Source: Leucaena leucocephala
Lineage: Eukaryota > Streptophyta > Magnoliopsida > Fabales > Fabaceae
Reading direction: 5' to 3'
DNA length: 64,000 bases
Assembly: GCA_037074615.1 (NCBI GenBank)
Contig: CM073562.1
Span: 7,921,001 to 7,985,000 of the forward strand
Below the pieces are notes generated by a model that searched no databases, was not told the origin of the DNA, and saw nothing but the letters and a program-made list of their open reading frames with translations. Each line of letters starts with the position of its first letter. Position 1 is the stretch's first letter. The position numbers were made by a program, and so were the translations under genes. Positions 31,781 to 44,529 of the stretch are shown here, in pieces.

Positions 31781-33332
31781 AAAATAAATTTCATTCCCGA
31801 AATTTAATTCGTACCGTAGTCAAGTAACCTCAGATATGTCTCCTCTATATATCCATTTATACTTTATGACTAAGGATCAGGGTATCTATCTCTTATCTTC
31901 TATCTTGGCATCTAGCGGTGGACTCTTAAAATATGTAGAGCTTCATATCTTTCTCATGCTATTATGCTCCTTTTTCATTAGTCAACTCAATCAGGGTCGA
32001 AGTCCACTTCTTTCTATTCTCATCTGTCATCTATCTATCTACTCATACTTATGGACAACTCACTGTACTGAACTTGTGAGTAGTGTCTATTTCTTTCATA
32101 CATAATCTTCTAAAAATTTGATGTAATTTTGGGGTCTCTATCATACATCATACTTCTCATTACGTATCTCTTATTAGCTCATCTTTTCTTGCGCACTGCA
32201 TATTTCTTATTACGCATTGTGATTCTCTTATCACACTTTTCTTTCTATATTCTGGAATATTTTGACTTATTAGCTTTGCCGACTTCTGGGAAAGATCTTG
32301 CTCTTAAGCCTTTCTAACGTCCTCCTAATATAAGACTGTAACTTAAATCTTTTATTTTAGATATTCTCTACTTAGATATGACATAAGGGTTCTAATCCCT
32401 TACCCTTTCTAGCTCTTTCTAACTTTTCTTAACTTATCTATCTCTTTCCTTTCCACCGTTCTTCTTTTTGGAACTGGTATAAAGAAATACTCGTTATCTA
32501 ACTATTTCTTTCTTTATTTACAGTTCTATTATTTGCAACTGGTACAAGGAATACTGGAAGTCCTTTATTTTCTCTATTGAGCACTAGTGCTATTCTTTCT
32601 TTTTATTTGTCTAGCTAGCAATGTTCTTTCTCATAATTCTATAGCATATTTCTAACTTTATGATTCCACACTGCTTCTCAGTGAGTCACCCATTGTAACA
32701 TCCTCATTTTCTTATGTCTTAGGGAACAAATGGTAGCATTTAGAACCACTTGTAAGGACACTGGAGCCAAATCATACAATCTGGAATTTTACTCTAGCGA
32801 GTACCATTCCCTGTGTAAATTCCAGAGGAGTGACCTGACTTCAAAAAATCATAACTAATTCTAGAGAAATCAAAATGAAGTGGTTCAAATTGCTACACGA
32901 AGCTAACTTGATTCTCTTTTAGAGAAAAATTACTTGTTGACCACACCTTGACCAGGTAAACTTTGGTCAACATTATGAAATCACTATTCCTCCAGCATCA
33001 TGTCCCTGATTCCAGCATTCTGGTCCCAACTTTGATAAATCATATCTTTATGTGTAGACATCCAAATAAGACATTCTATATATCAAATCGAAGCTTGGAA
33101 TGTCTAATATTTACTGTAAAAATATAATACATTTGTTCAATCATTTACTATTTATAATTATAGCTCAAATGTCACTGTCTCACCACGAGTTACTGTTCAG
33201 AGTGACAATTTCCAGCAATTATACATACATGAATCACATATCAATCATGCTAAGCAATTAACATCTCTTCATGCATATTTATCTTCTCCATATTGAGAAG
33301 ACCTGCTGTAACTGGATTGATATGGAAGGAGT

Positions 33333-33352
33333 GAGATTTCTAGGGAAATCTC
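33333..33352 (-). other. Conserved LTR hairpin in solo LTR-B
   Basis: Perfect GAGATTTC-TAGG-GAAATCTC. Confidence 0.65.
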
Positions 33353-34017
33353 AGTAGCAAACAGCACTAAACAATGCATGCATTAATATGAATACTTGCG
33401 CTTGCTTGTGAAAGTGTTAGCATGGCATAATGTGCATGCTTCTATATTACATATGAAATACAATTGGACAAAGTAATCATAGGAATAGAGCTTCATATAT
33501 AATCACATATTCAACACAATTCAACAAATCCATAGCACATCAAGCATAACATTCAATGCATACAAGTTTAGGATAAGTTTACTACCTAGCATATAGCCTT
33601 CCTCTAGCTTTTAGCCTTTGCTCTAAGATTCCTTCTTTTCATAGGTTAGAGCCTATACATAGCATAATAATATCTTTATTATTATTCTATCAGCATAGCT
33701 CTACTTAACTCATGCTTAACTAGGGGTGATATCCTTATTTTGACATTTCCCTGGCTTTCTCTCTACCTTTAGCTACCTTTATTAATAGAGATATTTTTCT
33801 ACTCTAACCACTAAGGGAAATCCTCTACTTTATTAGAGCAGGGACTAGATAATTTTATTACCTCATTCTCAAGCTTTGCCCAGTCCTTCGGCTCTTTAGA
33901 CTGCTCCTGGCTCTACCAGAACTCCTTCCTTTTTTCTCTTCCTTCCTTCCTTTCTCTCTTTCTCTCTTCTTTCTCATTCCAAATCCGTGGTGTGCCTTGA
34001 AATAGGAGGGAGTGGCC

Positions 34018-34025
34018 TATTTATA
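34018..34025 (-). promoter_or_regulatory. TATA box of solo LTR-B
   Basis: Minus strand TATAAATAGGCC, same word as in LARD1 at 29669, followed on that strand by the GA-rich tract (33920-33985). Confidence 0.55.
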
Positions 34026-36196
34026 GGTGTGAGGAGGTGGAATGAATGGTCCAGATTGATTCGCGATGAATGGCTTAAACTGCTTGCTTCCTCAAGAAGC
34101 TTTGCCTGCATCATCATGCTGATATCACCCTCCTTAATGACTCACCACTCATGACATCATCCAGGACACCTTAAGGGACACCTCAGGGGCATATGTGGAA
34201 CAATGGTGGGGCCCTTGGAACACCTCACCAGCTGACTCAGCCTCTCCAGAGAATTCTAGAGTCTTTTCCCTAAATGGACAGCTGAGATCGTGCCACGTGT
34301 CCTCTTGCTTTTTCTCCTTTTTCTGTAATCATGCCATGTGTCCTTTGCTTTTCTTCTTTTACTATAATCATGCCATGTGGCACCTTGTGGGCCCCATTTA
34401 TGCCATCTCATAATTCCAGATCACTTTACCCAGTTCTATCTTGGACCGGGTCACTTTACTTTATTGAAAAAGTACTAAAATACTATTTTAATGCCTCTTG
34501 CGCCCACATTACTCTTGGGCTACATTTTTGTGCCTTGGATTTGTCATCTTGGGTTTCTAACCAAGCCCAAGCACTCTGGTGGCTTAGTTCCCAAGACACA
34601 TCCTTAGTAAATTACCATAATGCCCTTAGTTCCTTTTTAGTACTTATAGGAGCACTGTTATCTTTCCATACCTTACCAGAGTATCTCTTGACCCTGGTCA
34701 ACTATCCAGATATCTTTTCTTGACTGTCTAACCTTAGTCAAATGATCATAATTCCCTTCATCTAACTCTGACTCAATGACAAACACAGTGGCATACCTTT
34801 AGTGGTATTTTCATAATTCTTCATTTTTCTCGGTCTTTATTAGCCCTAGTCCACATACTTATCTGAAAATATGATTGGGCCTATATGGTACCATTCTGGA
34901 CCCTCTGTATGATCCCCTATCTTCATAGGCTCAATTCCCGAGAAATTCCCCTAAAACCTATTTATCGGGTCTTTTAATCCACTGTAAATTCTATATAAAT
35001 TCTACAGAACTCCTTTTTGGATTATATCAATTTCAGAAATTCTTATATTAATTATAGGATTTTACTATTATATTTTATCTGATTATGAGGTCCAGAGACC
35101 ACTGTATTAATTTTCTTTCTTTTCAAAATTAATATAAATCTTTCGAGACCTCATATCAAAACTCTGTGTTGTATCAAACTGATCAGCATAATTTTCTCTA
35201 TTTATTGAGACCTCTGCTCAATAGGGTCTAGTAACATCCCTTTTTTAGGCTATATGCTGGACTTCTAAGCCTAAAAATTGGGATATGACACCCATCTCTA
35301 GGCTATTATGGCCTGAGCACCTTTTAGTTAAGTGTGCTATTAGGTTAGGGTTTAAGTTATACTTTATATGGCTCTAAGCCCCTAACATATCATTTCTTAT
35401 AGAACTATGTTCTATCTTTACTATGCTTAGACCATCTTTCTCTAGGTCTCTCTAGCCTTCTGATCTCTTCATCCTCATCTAGAGGATTTATCTGCTCATA
35501 CTTATTTTTTCTTAAGACATATGGGGTTCTCTCTTCTGTTCCTCAGGCATACTCCTACAATCTTTTGAATTCCAGTACTCAGATTTAAACTTTGGACTAC
35601 ATCTTCGTTTAAGAGAACTAAGTTCAGTCTAGAGGCTAGTTGGAAACACCATGTATACTCTTTCTATATGAGTTAGTCAACACCTTGTCCTTAGTTATTA
35701 TCTTATCATAAAGATATCAAGTTTTCCTATTTCTCTTATTCATGATTCACATTATCCTGTCCTCAGTCTAGGTTATTCCATGACTCAGAGTCACCTGTTA
35801 TCGTCCTAAACCTTTTTAAGAACTATCGAATTCTGGGATATCACTCCATTTGTGAATCATGTTAGGATCAACTATACTCTTCTGAAAGACTTCAACCAAT
35901 AAACTAAGTTACAGGGTTAATTACTCCCTTATTGTTGATAACTCAACAGATAATTCTCCATCACTATGTTCTCTAACCCATTTTACTTATCAAGACTTCA
36001 CTTAATCTCTCCTTTACTCAAGAGTTCTTCTCAACTTTCTTTCTTTCTTGTAACTTACCATGAGCTATTGACATTTCAATCATGGCCTAGCTATATGCAA
36101 ATCGCCATATGCAATTTACCATCAATTTTTTGTTATTATGAATCCATATCATAACTTTCTCATCTAAATCTGTGCTCTATATGTGAGTAATCTGTA

Positions 36197-36296
36197 TTAG
36201 ATCTAACTCTTATCTGAAGAGTGATCTTAGCTCATCTGAGTCTAGCTTTATCTGAGAGCCATTCATTTTAGATCTAACTCTTATATGAAGAGTGAT
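36197..36296. repeat. 29-base direct repeat, 71 bases apart
   Basis: TTAGATCTAACTCTTATCTG and nine more bases recur at 36197 and 36268. Each copy contains a small hairpin, ACTCTT-ATCTG-AAGAGT. Lies in LARD2 internal sequence. Confidence 0.7.
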
Positions 36297-36972
36297 ATGA
36301 AAATAATCTCTTTACTACTATCTGCTATTCTTTATGTATATATTTCTTTTGATAGAGTTATAACACTTCCACCCTCTTGGCACTTGCTGTAACTGAACCA
36401 TAAGAAATGACTCTGAGTACTGTATCCATAAGCTTGTAGAAATACCTGAGAAACCCCAATCATATTGTAACTGATTATCCCACTTACTAGGACTGTCTAT
36501 CATTTTGGGTACTTTCTATTGCTTACCTATTTCAGGTTCCTCATCTAACTGACTCTCGTTATTATCTTATCTCAAACTCTCATTCATATTTCTAACTTGA
36601 ATCTAATTCTGATCCTGAACTTAATTTCCATTATACTCTTAATCCTAACCCTTGAGGATTAACTAACACTAACTACCTTATCTATTTCTCTAATCTTTTG
36701 GAGAAAACATACTAGGTCTAGAGTAGTTCTACCATGTGCATATTGGACATTACCATTTAAATATGCATAAGGTTTTATAACCTTAAACCAATAGGAGTAA
36801 TTGCATTTACAGTCATTATTGTTAACAATTGATTGGCGCCTGAATAACATATCGCATCTACTTAGCGATTATTATCATTTCTTTGGATTACCTTAAGCGA
36901 CTTTCTTGCCCTCTCAGATTAGTGCAAAACTTTCTTTTCTATATGGAATCTCTTACCTATTATATTCTGCAA

Positions 36973-37014
36973 ACATTCCCTGGCAAAATGTCCCAGCTTG
37001 CCACATCTGTAGCA
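36973..37014 (-). pseudogene. LARD2 gag zinc knuckle (CCHC)
   Basis: The minus strand encodes CYRCGKLGHFAREC, a perfect CX2CX4HX4C nucleocapsid knuckle, followed by LQNI. The frame is short and surrounded by stops, so gag as a whole is degenerate. The knuckle binds RNA during packaging in relatives. A decayed equivalent may lie in LARD3 near 47525-47565. Confidence 0.8.
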
Positions 37015-38376
37015 ACTTCCTCGACTGTCAATCAAAGCCTATGCCCGTGGTTTCTACCATAGTTCTTATATATGTTAGGCTCTAATTGCATGCCAGTATC
37101 TCCTAGCTTACTACTCTTCTACTTCTTGATTACTTCTTATTACCTATTCTAAAAACTAAAGGCCCTCTAGAACATCCTTATTAGAAACACTGAAAGGATT
37201 CATCTTTCAGAGTTTCCTTTATCTTTTCTAGACATCACAAGCTTCTCTTTATAATCCTTGTTGCCTCTATAGCTTTATTGAACTTCTATAACTACCTAGG
37301 AAAATTTCTTTCTTGTACCATAAAATTCAATTTGTGAGTTAACTTCTCAGTCATTTAACTCTCACTTTTCACGAGGATAAACTCGACTAAGTATCCATCA
37401 GAGGGTTCCACTTACCCTTCTTTAACATTTTAACTTAGCCTCATGCTCATCTATATCTAACTGAGAAGAATGCTTCTCATAAATTTACATAAGAAAAACT
37501 TCCCAGGTGAGCAGATCATTTATGCTTCATGAAGTAACTTTTGTCTTTCTATAGTCGGATACTATCTTTTTCCTTAGCAGATCCTAACTGTTTGCTAGTC
37601 CCAGTCTATTCCTGCTTGGATTGTAACTCCTTGATGAATTCTCTCTCTAATTGACTTAAATCAACAACAGCTATTGCTATGATTATTATGATAGTAACAT
37701 CTCTTTCTTGTTCCTAGAGAACTTGAGTTGTCAGAATCCTATTTATCATCTGCTAGTGTTACCCTTACTGCTATCTGGAGTGCCCTACACTGGTCTGTGG
37801 GTCCCTTTATAATGAGGTTTTTCTATTAGCTCTCTATCTCTGTCTCATACTTCTGAACCTTCTATTCAAGAAAGACTAACTTAATGAAGTATTTCATATA
37901 GTAGATCAACTCCTGACTATCTTATAGAGGATCTACTTCTAAATGCCTTCTTAAGTTAGTCTTCTGTGTTCTAGGCCTTGCACATCTGGCTTGCTTACAT
38001 CTCGCACTAAACCTCTAGCTGATAAGCTTCAATGAGATTGGCACCTTTATTTCTCATTGTTCCCATAATATCTAATCTCAATTTATAAGGATTTTAAGTT
38101 CACAAAACAATTATGTTTTGTTTCACTAGCATTATCTTAACTAACTCTTATATCATAGTTTTCTTTATCTTGAACATGTCAACTTTCTTGACCTTAAAAT
38201 AGTTAGCTTCTGTCTCTATCAACAGAAGGAATTGGTCCCTATCATTGCTCTACTTAGTCTAACTATATCATGTTAATAAACACGAGACCTCAGAGGTATT
38301 GGCTGACTAATACCAATATACCGTTACTTTTGCCATCATAGTAGCTTGCTGTGTGTAACATCCTCTGTGTATCCTT

Positions 38377-38600
38377 GTCGTGACATGAGTATTGCCTAGT
38401 CACGACTCACGTTCTCTATGAACTTCCATCGTGACCATCTCAATCTTCTCATCATAACTAGATATCTCTGTGTTCTCCCATCACAACCGATGGTCTCTCC
38501 ATGTCACTACCTTAAATCCTCTGTATATGTTCATCGTAACCCAGGTCCTAACTTCTCTGTGAATACTAGTCATGACCTAAACACCTTTCCATCATGACTT
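38377..38600. repeat. GTCGTGAC array in LARD2
   Basis: Cores at 38377, 38399, 38428, 38451, 38480, 38503, 38533, 38569 and 38591. The first seven are spaced 22, 29, 23, 29, 23 and 30. Long gaps hold TTCTCTATGAA, TCTCTGTG and similar; the first short gap holds ATGAGT, as in Athila. The array starts about 200 bases after the LARD2 primer site. Confidence 0.78.
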
Positions 38601-38806
38601 GGACATACCATTCTCTAGATATTAAGGTTCCTTATCTAAATCATTCTTTAAGCAGTGAACCAATCATCTAGAGAGGGGATCTTATTGGCCACTTAAGATT
38701 TAGACTTAACTGATATCAACTTCTTACTAAGTATCCTAACTTTAACATAATGTTAACTACTTAGGTTTAAGGTCTGGGAATTATCCTATCTGATGCCACA
38801 AACTCT

Positions 38807-38818
38807 GCTCAGATACTA
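38807..38818 (-). other. Decayed primer binding site of LARD2
   Basis: Minus strand TAGTATCTGAGC, two changes from TGGTATCAGAGC, next to the LTR end. Confidence 0.7.
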
Positions 38819-38822
38819 AAAC

Positions 38823-41800
38823 TATAACACCTTATTTTTTTACGCCTTAGGGTCCATTTGGTAGCATTTAGAACCACTTACAAGTTCATGGAAGTTCAAT
38901 TACAAAATTTGGAATTTCACTCTTTACGAGTATTGTTCATATGGTAAATCCAAATTAAGTGATGAACTTCCAAAAATCATAACTAATTCTAGTAAAATTG
39001 AAATAGAGTGGTTCAAAAAGCTAAAAGAAGCTAACATCTCAAACTTTAAGGAAAATATACTTCCTTGGACAAATTGATCAGTTAACTGACTCAACTCTGA
39101 CGTCAAATTTACTATTCATTTGGTCAAATTTCTAAAAAAACAGTTCCTGGTCCTAAACTTTAAATATTTTGTTCTCTTTGTATAGGCGTCAGAATAAGGT
39201 ATTCTTGGTGTCAAAATGAAGCTTGAAATGTTACTAAATACCTCTAAAATATCATACATTTATTTTATCCTTTGCTATTTTTATGAACAGTTACAACTGT
39301 ACTGCCTCTAAGAATACCTTACATAAGTTATAACATAAAGTTACACTTAAACATGTCATCTATCCTCTAACTCCTCTTCTTACATATTTGTCTTCTTCTA
39401 TCTTTGATGAACCTATTGGTATGGGGGTGACATGTAGGGGGTGAGATTTTAGGAGAAATGTCAGTTGTAAACGGAAACCATATAATGTTTGCCACATATG
39501 CTTGATGTTACTATGTGTGTAGTTAATGATCATGCTTGCATAATGATTACATGCTTCCATGTATCTTAATTATAATATATGGCCATAGTATAAAAAGAAA
39601 TAGAGCATTACTTAATCATACATGCTTCACATCATCAAAGTAAGTAAACATCACATAAATCATCTAAGCAACATAAGCATACAAGTAGGTAAGTTCACTA
39701 CCTCATACTCCTTACTTTCCTGATCCTTTTCCTTTACCTCTTGCTTCCTACTTTTCCTTGAGATATGACTGCCATATTTGGGCTCACAAACCAAATTCTA
39801 ACATTGTATTACCATTAACTCATTACAATCCAACTTCCTTGAACATTAAACTTTATATACTGAAGTAACTTTCTTACATTTTTGTTAATTAGCTTGGTCT
39901 TTGAATCAATTGAAGTATTAAATTTACCTTACACAATTTGGCCTTTTAAATCCATTTATGAACTCTAAATGGCCAAATTCCAGCAACTGTAACCTGTTCT
40001 GGACAGTACTAAAAAGCTTCTCTTTTTCTTTCAAAAATTCTCATTTTGATTCCAATGCTTCCAATACTTGTTTATCTATTTTCCTCCACACAATTTTTCA
40101 TTTTAAAACAATTACAAGCATCAAAATCATGAAATTCTAATCACTATTCATGTGTGTGAATAGTAATAGAGAACAATTGAAAATTACAACTTTAAATTCT
40201 AATGCTTCCAAGGTTCCAAACTTATCTAATTCTACACAAAATCATCTTTTAAATTCAATGGAAACATTAAATTATTGAAATTCCATCTTCTCCTATCCAG
40301 AACAGGCTTGTCTGAAAGGTCTCAAGAAAGAGCAAAGTCAAGAATATCAACTAAATTCAATAACCAATCATCAAACTAGCTTATCTAAGTGTCTTCTACT
40401 TGATTCTATTTGTCTTTTCTTCTTTCTTTATTTCTGTCCAGATTTGGACAGCAAGTATACTCTAGGTTTAATGGAATTTCCAACCACTAAAACCTAGATT
40501 TTACCCTTCCAAAACACATGTAAATAAACTAGGAATGATCACATACCTTATGCCTTGACTACCTTGATCTTTAAGTTCCTTTAATTGCCTTTATCTTGGT
40601 TGAATTTTGAAATGACAAGAGTTTCTCCAAGGGAACCAAGAGGCCACAGTTTTACATTGAAATAGAGGGGTATTTATAGACAAAACTTTGGCATCTTGGG
40701 ACAAGAATATCCCTCCTTCAACTAATTATTGCAACTCCTTAATCTTGAATTTGATTGGTTACTTTTCGGATTAGTTAACCTTAATCACCATTAGGTTAAT
40801 TCTTATATTATTTTACTTCATTTTAGCACATGTCCACACTCTTCTTCCTTCTTCTTACTTCCATGTGGCGTATTGCACATGGTGTATGGGTCCCACCATG
40901 TGTAACCCTTGGCTTCCTGTTGAAGCTCCTTCATTTTCTTTTGATTTTTCTATTTAAAAATTCATAAAATATCTAAAATTGACTTAAGTTCTAAGACTTG
41001 ATCTTGGGCTTATTGGGCTTGTCTAGGATGCCATATTGGGCTTCTTTTAGGTCTAATAGCTATTTGGCATAAATCCCAAGGCACTTTCCTTATATTGATA
41101 TTCTTAAATCACCTTGATTTTTGAAATAAATACTAGACACCTCTTTTATTGGTTCTAAAATTTTTAGAAATTCATTATAATATAAAATAAATTTCCTACA
41201 AGTCTCATAATTTTCTGAGACCCATAAGTCCTGATAAAAATTTATACATCTTCTTCAAATCCTTTATTGGTGTCTGATTTCACCGTAAATTTCATAATTA
41301 ATTCTACAGGACTCCTTTTTGAGCTCTGTCAGTTTCATAAATTCTTATATTATTTATAAGAATTTATTACCAAATTTCATCTAATTATAAAGTCCAGAGG
41401 ATATTGTAATAATCTCCTAACTTTGGAAATTAATATCAATTTATCGCAACCTCAAATCAAAATTATGTGTTGTGTTAAACTGATGAGAATAACTTTCTCT
41501 ATTTATGGTAAAATTTGAGACTAAAATGCTTCCAGGCAATTTTTAGCCTTTTCTGGCTCAACTTTTGATAATTACCATTTTGCCCTGAACTTTTGGAAAT
41601 TACACTTTAGGCCCTCAACTTTTCATAATTACACTTAATGGCCCAATGCTTAGTCTACTTTCATTTTGCACCATGGAACTTTTAGAATCTTCACTTTAGT
41701 CCCTTTCTTTTTTTTTCTTTGGCTAAAAACTTATCTTAATCGTTATCTTTTCTTCTGATTACCATTCCAATCCCTTCATAATCTTTTTCCTCTATCAGCT

Positions 41801-41831
41801 TATGCATATAGGGTAAATTTGGGATGTTACA
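38823..41831 (-). mobile_element. 5' LTR of LARD2
   Basis: On the minus strand it begins TGTAACATCCC at 41831 and ends AGGTGTTATA at 38823 (decayed end). Length is 3.0 kb. The U3 part is like LARD3, and the last 200 bases are like LTR-B. The right flank CTTGATGTTTCTC is Athila RNase H, so the right edge is an insertion junction. A decayed hairpin is at about 39437. Confidence 0.82.
40671..40678 (-). promoter_or_regulatory. TATA box of LARD2
   Basis: Minus strand TATAAATACCCC. Confidence 0.55.
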
Positions 41832-41959
41832 CTTGATGTTTCTCAAATTAATTATACCACTTCTAAGAAAGAATTGCTTTGAATTGTAGTGGCTTTGGAT
41901 AAATTCAGAGCATATCTCTTTAACTCCAAAGTTGTTGTTTACACAGATCATGCAGCAAT
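41832..41959 (+). pseudogene. Athila RNase H, first part
   Basis: LDVSQINYTTSKKELL-stop-IVVALDKFRAYLFNSKVVVYTDHAA: the central RNase H motif of Athila (NYTTTEKELLAVVFA..KFR.YL..SKV.VYTDHAAL). One stop replaces the residue after ELL. It is cut at HAA by LARD3 and resumes at 51156. Confidence 0.85.
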
Positions 41960-43271
41960 TGTCATATCCTAAGTTTTTTCTATCTGTATAATACTGATAG
42001 AGGAAAGAGGTTTGGAAAGGATTATGATGAAGATCAGAAGAAATGATAAAGGTTAGATGATTCTTTAAGGAAGAGAATGACTAAAATGAAAAGTAGAAAA
42101 GGTTAAAGGCAAAAACTGAAAGTAGAAGTAAGATTTGGGCTAAAAGTGGTAATTTTTAAAAGTTAAATGACTTAAATGTAATTAAGTAAAAAGTTCAAGG
42201 GTAAAATTGTAATTACAGAAAGATCAGCTCGGAAAGGGTTATGACTGCCCGAAAGTTTTTCAGTCCCACATTCCATCAGTAAATAGAGGAAGTTACGCTG
42301 GTTAATCTGGCATGATACAGAAATTTTATTAGGGCTCTAGACAATAGAAAATTATCTGATAGTCTAAAAGTTATCTGAATTTTTATCAGATTCTATGGAT
42401 ATCAGATATAAGTGAGGGAATTATAGGAAAGTGTGCCCTATAGTGTCAGATGTTATGAATTGGATAGAACCCCAGAAGAAGTCCTGTATAAAAAGTTATT
42501 CCCACAATAGTGAATTTTGACGGGAGTTTAATAACACCCGTGATCCGATAATAGAACTTATCGGTATGTGAGCCTAGATGAAATGAGATCATATGACCTC
42601 ATATATGGGCCCATGATGATGCCAAGAAGGGCCCAAAACCCAGGGTACCAGTCCATTAGTAGAAGGGGCCAGTGTCCAGAAAAAGTATGAAATTATGAAA
42701 ATGCCCCTGGATGCCTAAATTGTACCAGAGATGGATGAAGGGTATTTTGGTCACTTGGGACAAGCTAAAAACATGGCACATGGTATAAATATGATTAGTT
42801 GAGCCCAGATACACCCTGAGGTAGTATAAAGAGGGGTAAAATGACGATTATGCCCTTAGGGTCAATATAGTTTAAGAAAGGACACCAAGGGTATTTTGGT
42901 CATTTCCCAAGGAATGGATGGCAGATAAATACTCAGTATATTAGTATAACCATGTCAAGGGTATGAGAAGCCTAGACATTGATTTTTAGGATAGAATACA
43001 TATCCTGGTATATTATAGAAAAATTTAGAATAGAAAATAATCCGGTTGTTGTGAAACTGCTTCGATCGGTACCAGATTGGACTGGATTTTTTCTAGAAGC
43101 TTTCTTACACTATGAGCATGCCACCTAAACCATTGACGTGTCCCTTGAGTTGTCCCACATGATGTCATAATTATTCTTTTATGAAAAATTTAAATCTAAT
43201 ATTAAATGTGGGCCTTTAGATCAAATAGTAGCCAAATCAATCTTAGCCATTCATTTTTCTTGGATTTTGGC

Positions 43272-43279
43272 TATAAATA
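43272..43279 (+). promoter_or_regulatory. TATA box of LARD3
   Basis: TATAAATACCCCCTCATTC, the LTR-A form. Confidence 0.6.
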
Positions 43280-44509
43280 CCCCCTCATTCTACCCAAAAT
43301 TGTGGCCTTGTGATACCTTGGGGAAACTCTTACAAAATGAAAACTCAAGCCAAGACAAAGAAGATTCAAGGTTCCAAAGTTCAAGCAAGTTAGAGATTAA
43401 AGCTAAGCAATCTATCTTAGCTTATTTTTCTTTGATTTGGGAGCTTGAACTTAGGGTTTTCATGGGAGAAAAGTTGAGTTTTCTCTAAGGGGTTTTGCTG
43501 CCCAACAACCTTAGATGAAAGGGGAAAGAAGAAATTAAAGTTAGAAATATATGATTGAAGCTTAAACAAGCTAATTAAGAGATTGATTGTTGAATCAAGT
43601 TGATATTCTTAACTTCGCCTTAATGGAACCTGTTTGGTCTGCAATGTTCATGAGGGAAGGAAATGGAATTTCAATGATTTAATACTTCCATTGAATTTAG
43701 ATGATGATTTTGTGTAGGATTGGAAAGGTTTTGAACCTTGGAAGCATTGAAATTTCAAGATTGTAGTTTTTGAAATCCTTCTCTGTTAATGTTGACTCGC
43801 ATAAACAGTGATTGAAATTTAATGATTTTGATGCTTCCAATGGTTTTAAAATGAAAATTTGTGTGGGATAAAGTAGAGAAACAAGTATGGGAAGCATTGG
43901 AATCAAAATTAGAATTTTTGAAAGAATTAAGTGCAGTTTTGGTTCTGTACAGCATGTGATGAAGGAGCTGGAATTTCATGATTCTAAGCTAATAAATGGA
44001 TTCAAAAGATGAAATTGTGTAGGGTAAAGTCAAGACATCAATTGATTCAAAGACCAAGTCCATTGGTTAAGATTAAGGAAGTTAATGAGATTAATGTTCA
44101 AGAAGAAGTTATGTTAGTTAAAGTAAGTTTAATGCTCAAGGAAGTTAGATTGTAATAGATGAATGATTATGTGATATTAGGAATTGATTGGTATGCTCCA
44201 AGAGAGGCAGCCACATGTTCAAGGAAAGTGAGAAGAAAGAAGCAAGTTAAGGTGAAAGAAAGTCAAGTGTTCAAGGTAGTAAACAAATCCTAAACTTGTA
44301 TGCATTGAATGTTATGCTCGATAGTACTATGGCTTGATTGAATTGTTTTGCCTATTTGCTTATGTATGAATCTATATTTATATATTTACTTTGGCCAATT
44401 GTATTTCATATGTAACATGGAAGCATGCACATGACACAATAGTAACACTTTCATGAGCAAGCACAAGTAGTTACATTAATGCATGCATTATTTAGTACCG
44501 TTTGCTACT

Positions 44510-44529
44510 GAGATTTCCCCTGAAATCTC
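44510..44529 (+). other. Conserved LTR hairpin in LARD3
   Basis: Perfect GAGATTTC-CCCT-GAAATCTC followed by ATCCCTTTCC. Confidence 0.65.

Larger units (their letters stand above)
32694..35290 (-). mobile_element. Solo LTR-B in LARD2
   Basis: TGTAACATCC at 32694 to GGATATGACA at 35290, flanked by CCCAT at 32689-32693 and 35291-35295. Full length 2.6 kb with intact ends; the best reference copy of LTR-B here. Formed by recombination between the two LTRs of an inserted element. Confidence 0.93.
31768..38822 (-). mobile_element. LARD2 internal region, minus strand
   Basis: About 4.5 kb after removing the solo LTR-B at 32694-35290. It is collinear with LARD3: for example the minus strand near 32660 (ATGGGTGAC) matches 49201, and near 32400 (AACCCTTATGTCA) matches 49331. 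A gag zinc knuckle is present (36973-37014), but I find no protease, RT, RNase H or integrase motif on either strand. This, together with LARD1 and LARD3, suggests a family of large non-autonomous elements that borrow pol from Tekay-like relatives. Confidence 0.7.

Noticed and set aside
31836..32317. Hydrophobic frames of 89 and 62 codons
   Set aside because: They lie antisense in LARD2 internal sequence and reflect its TC-rich strand; collinear LARD3 does not keep them.
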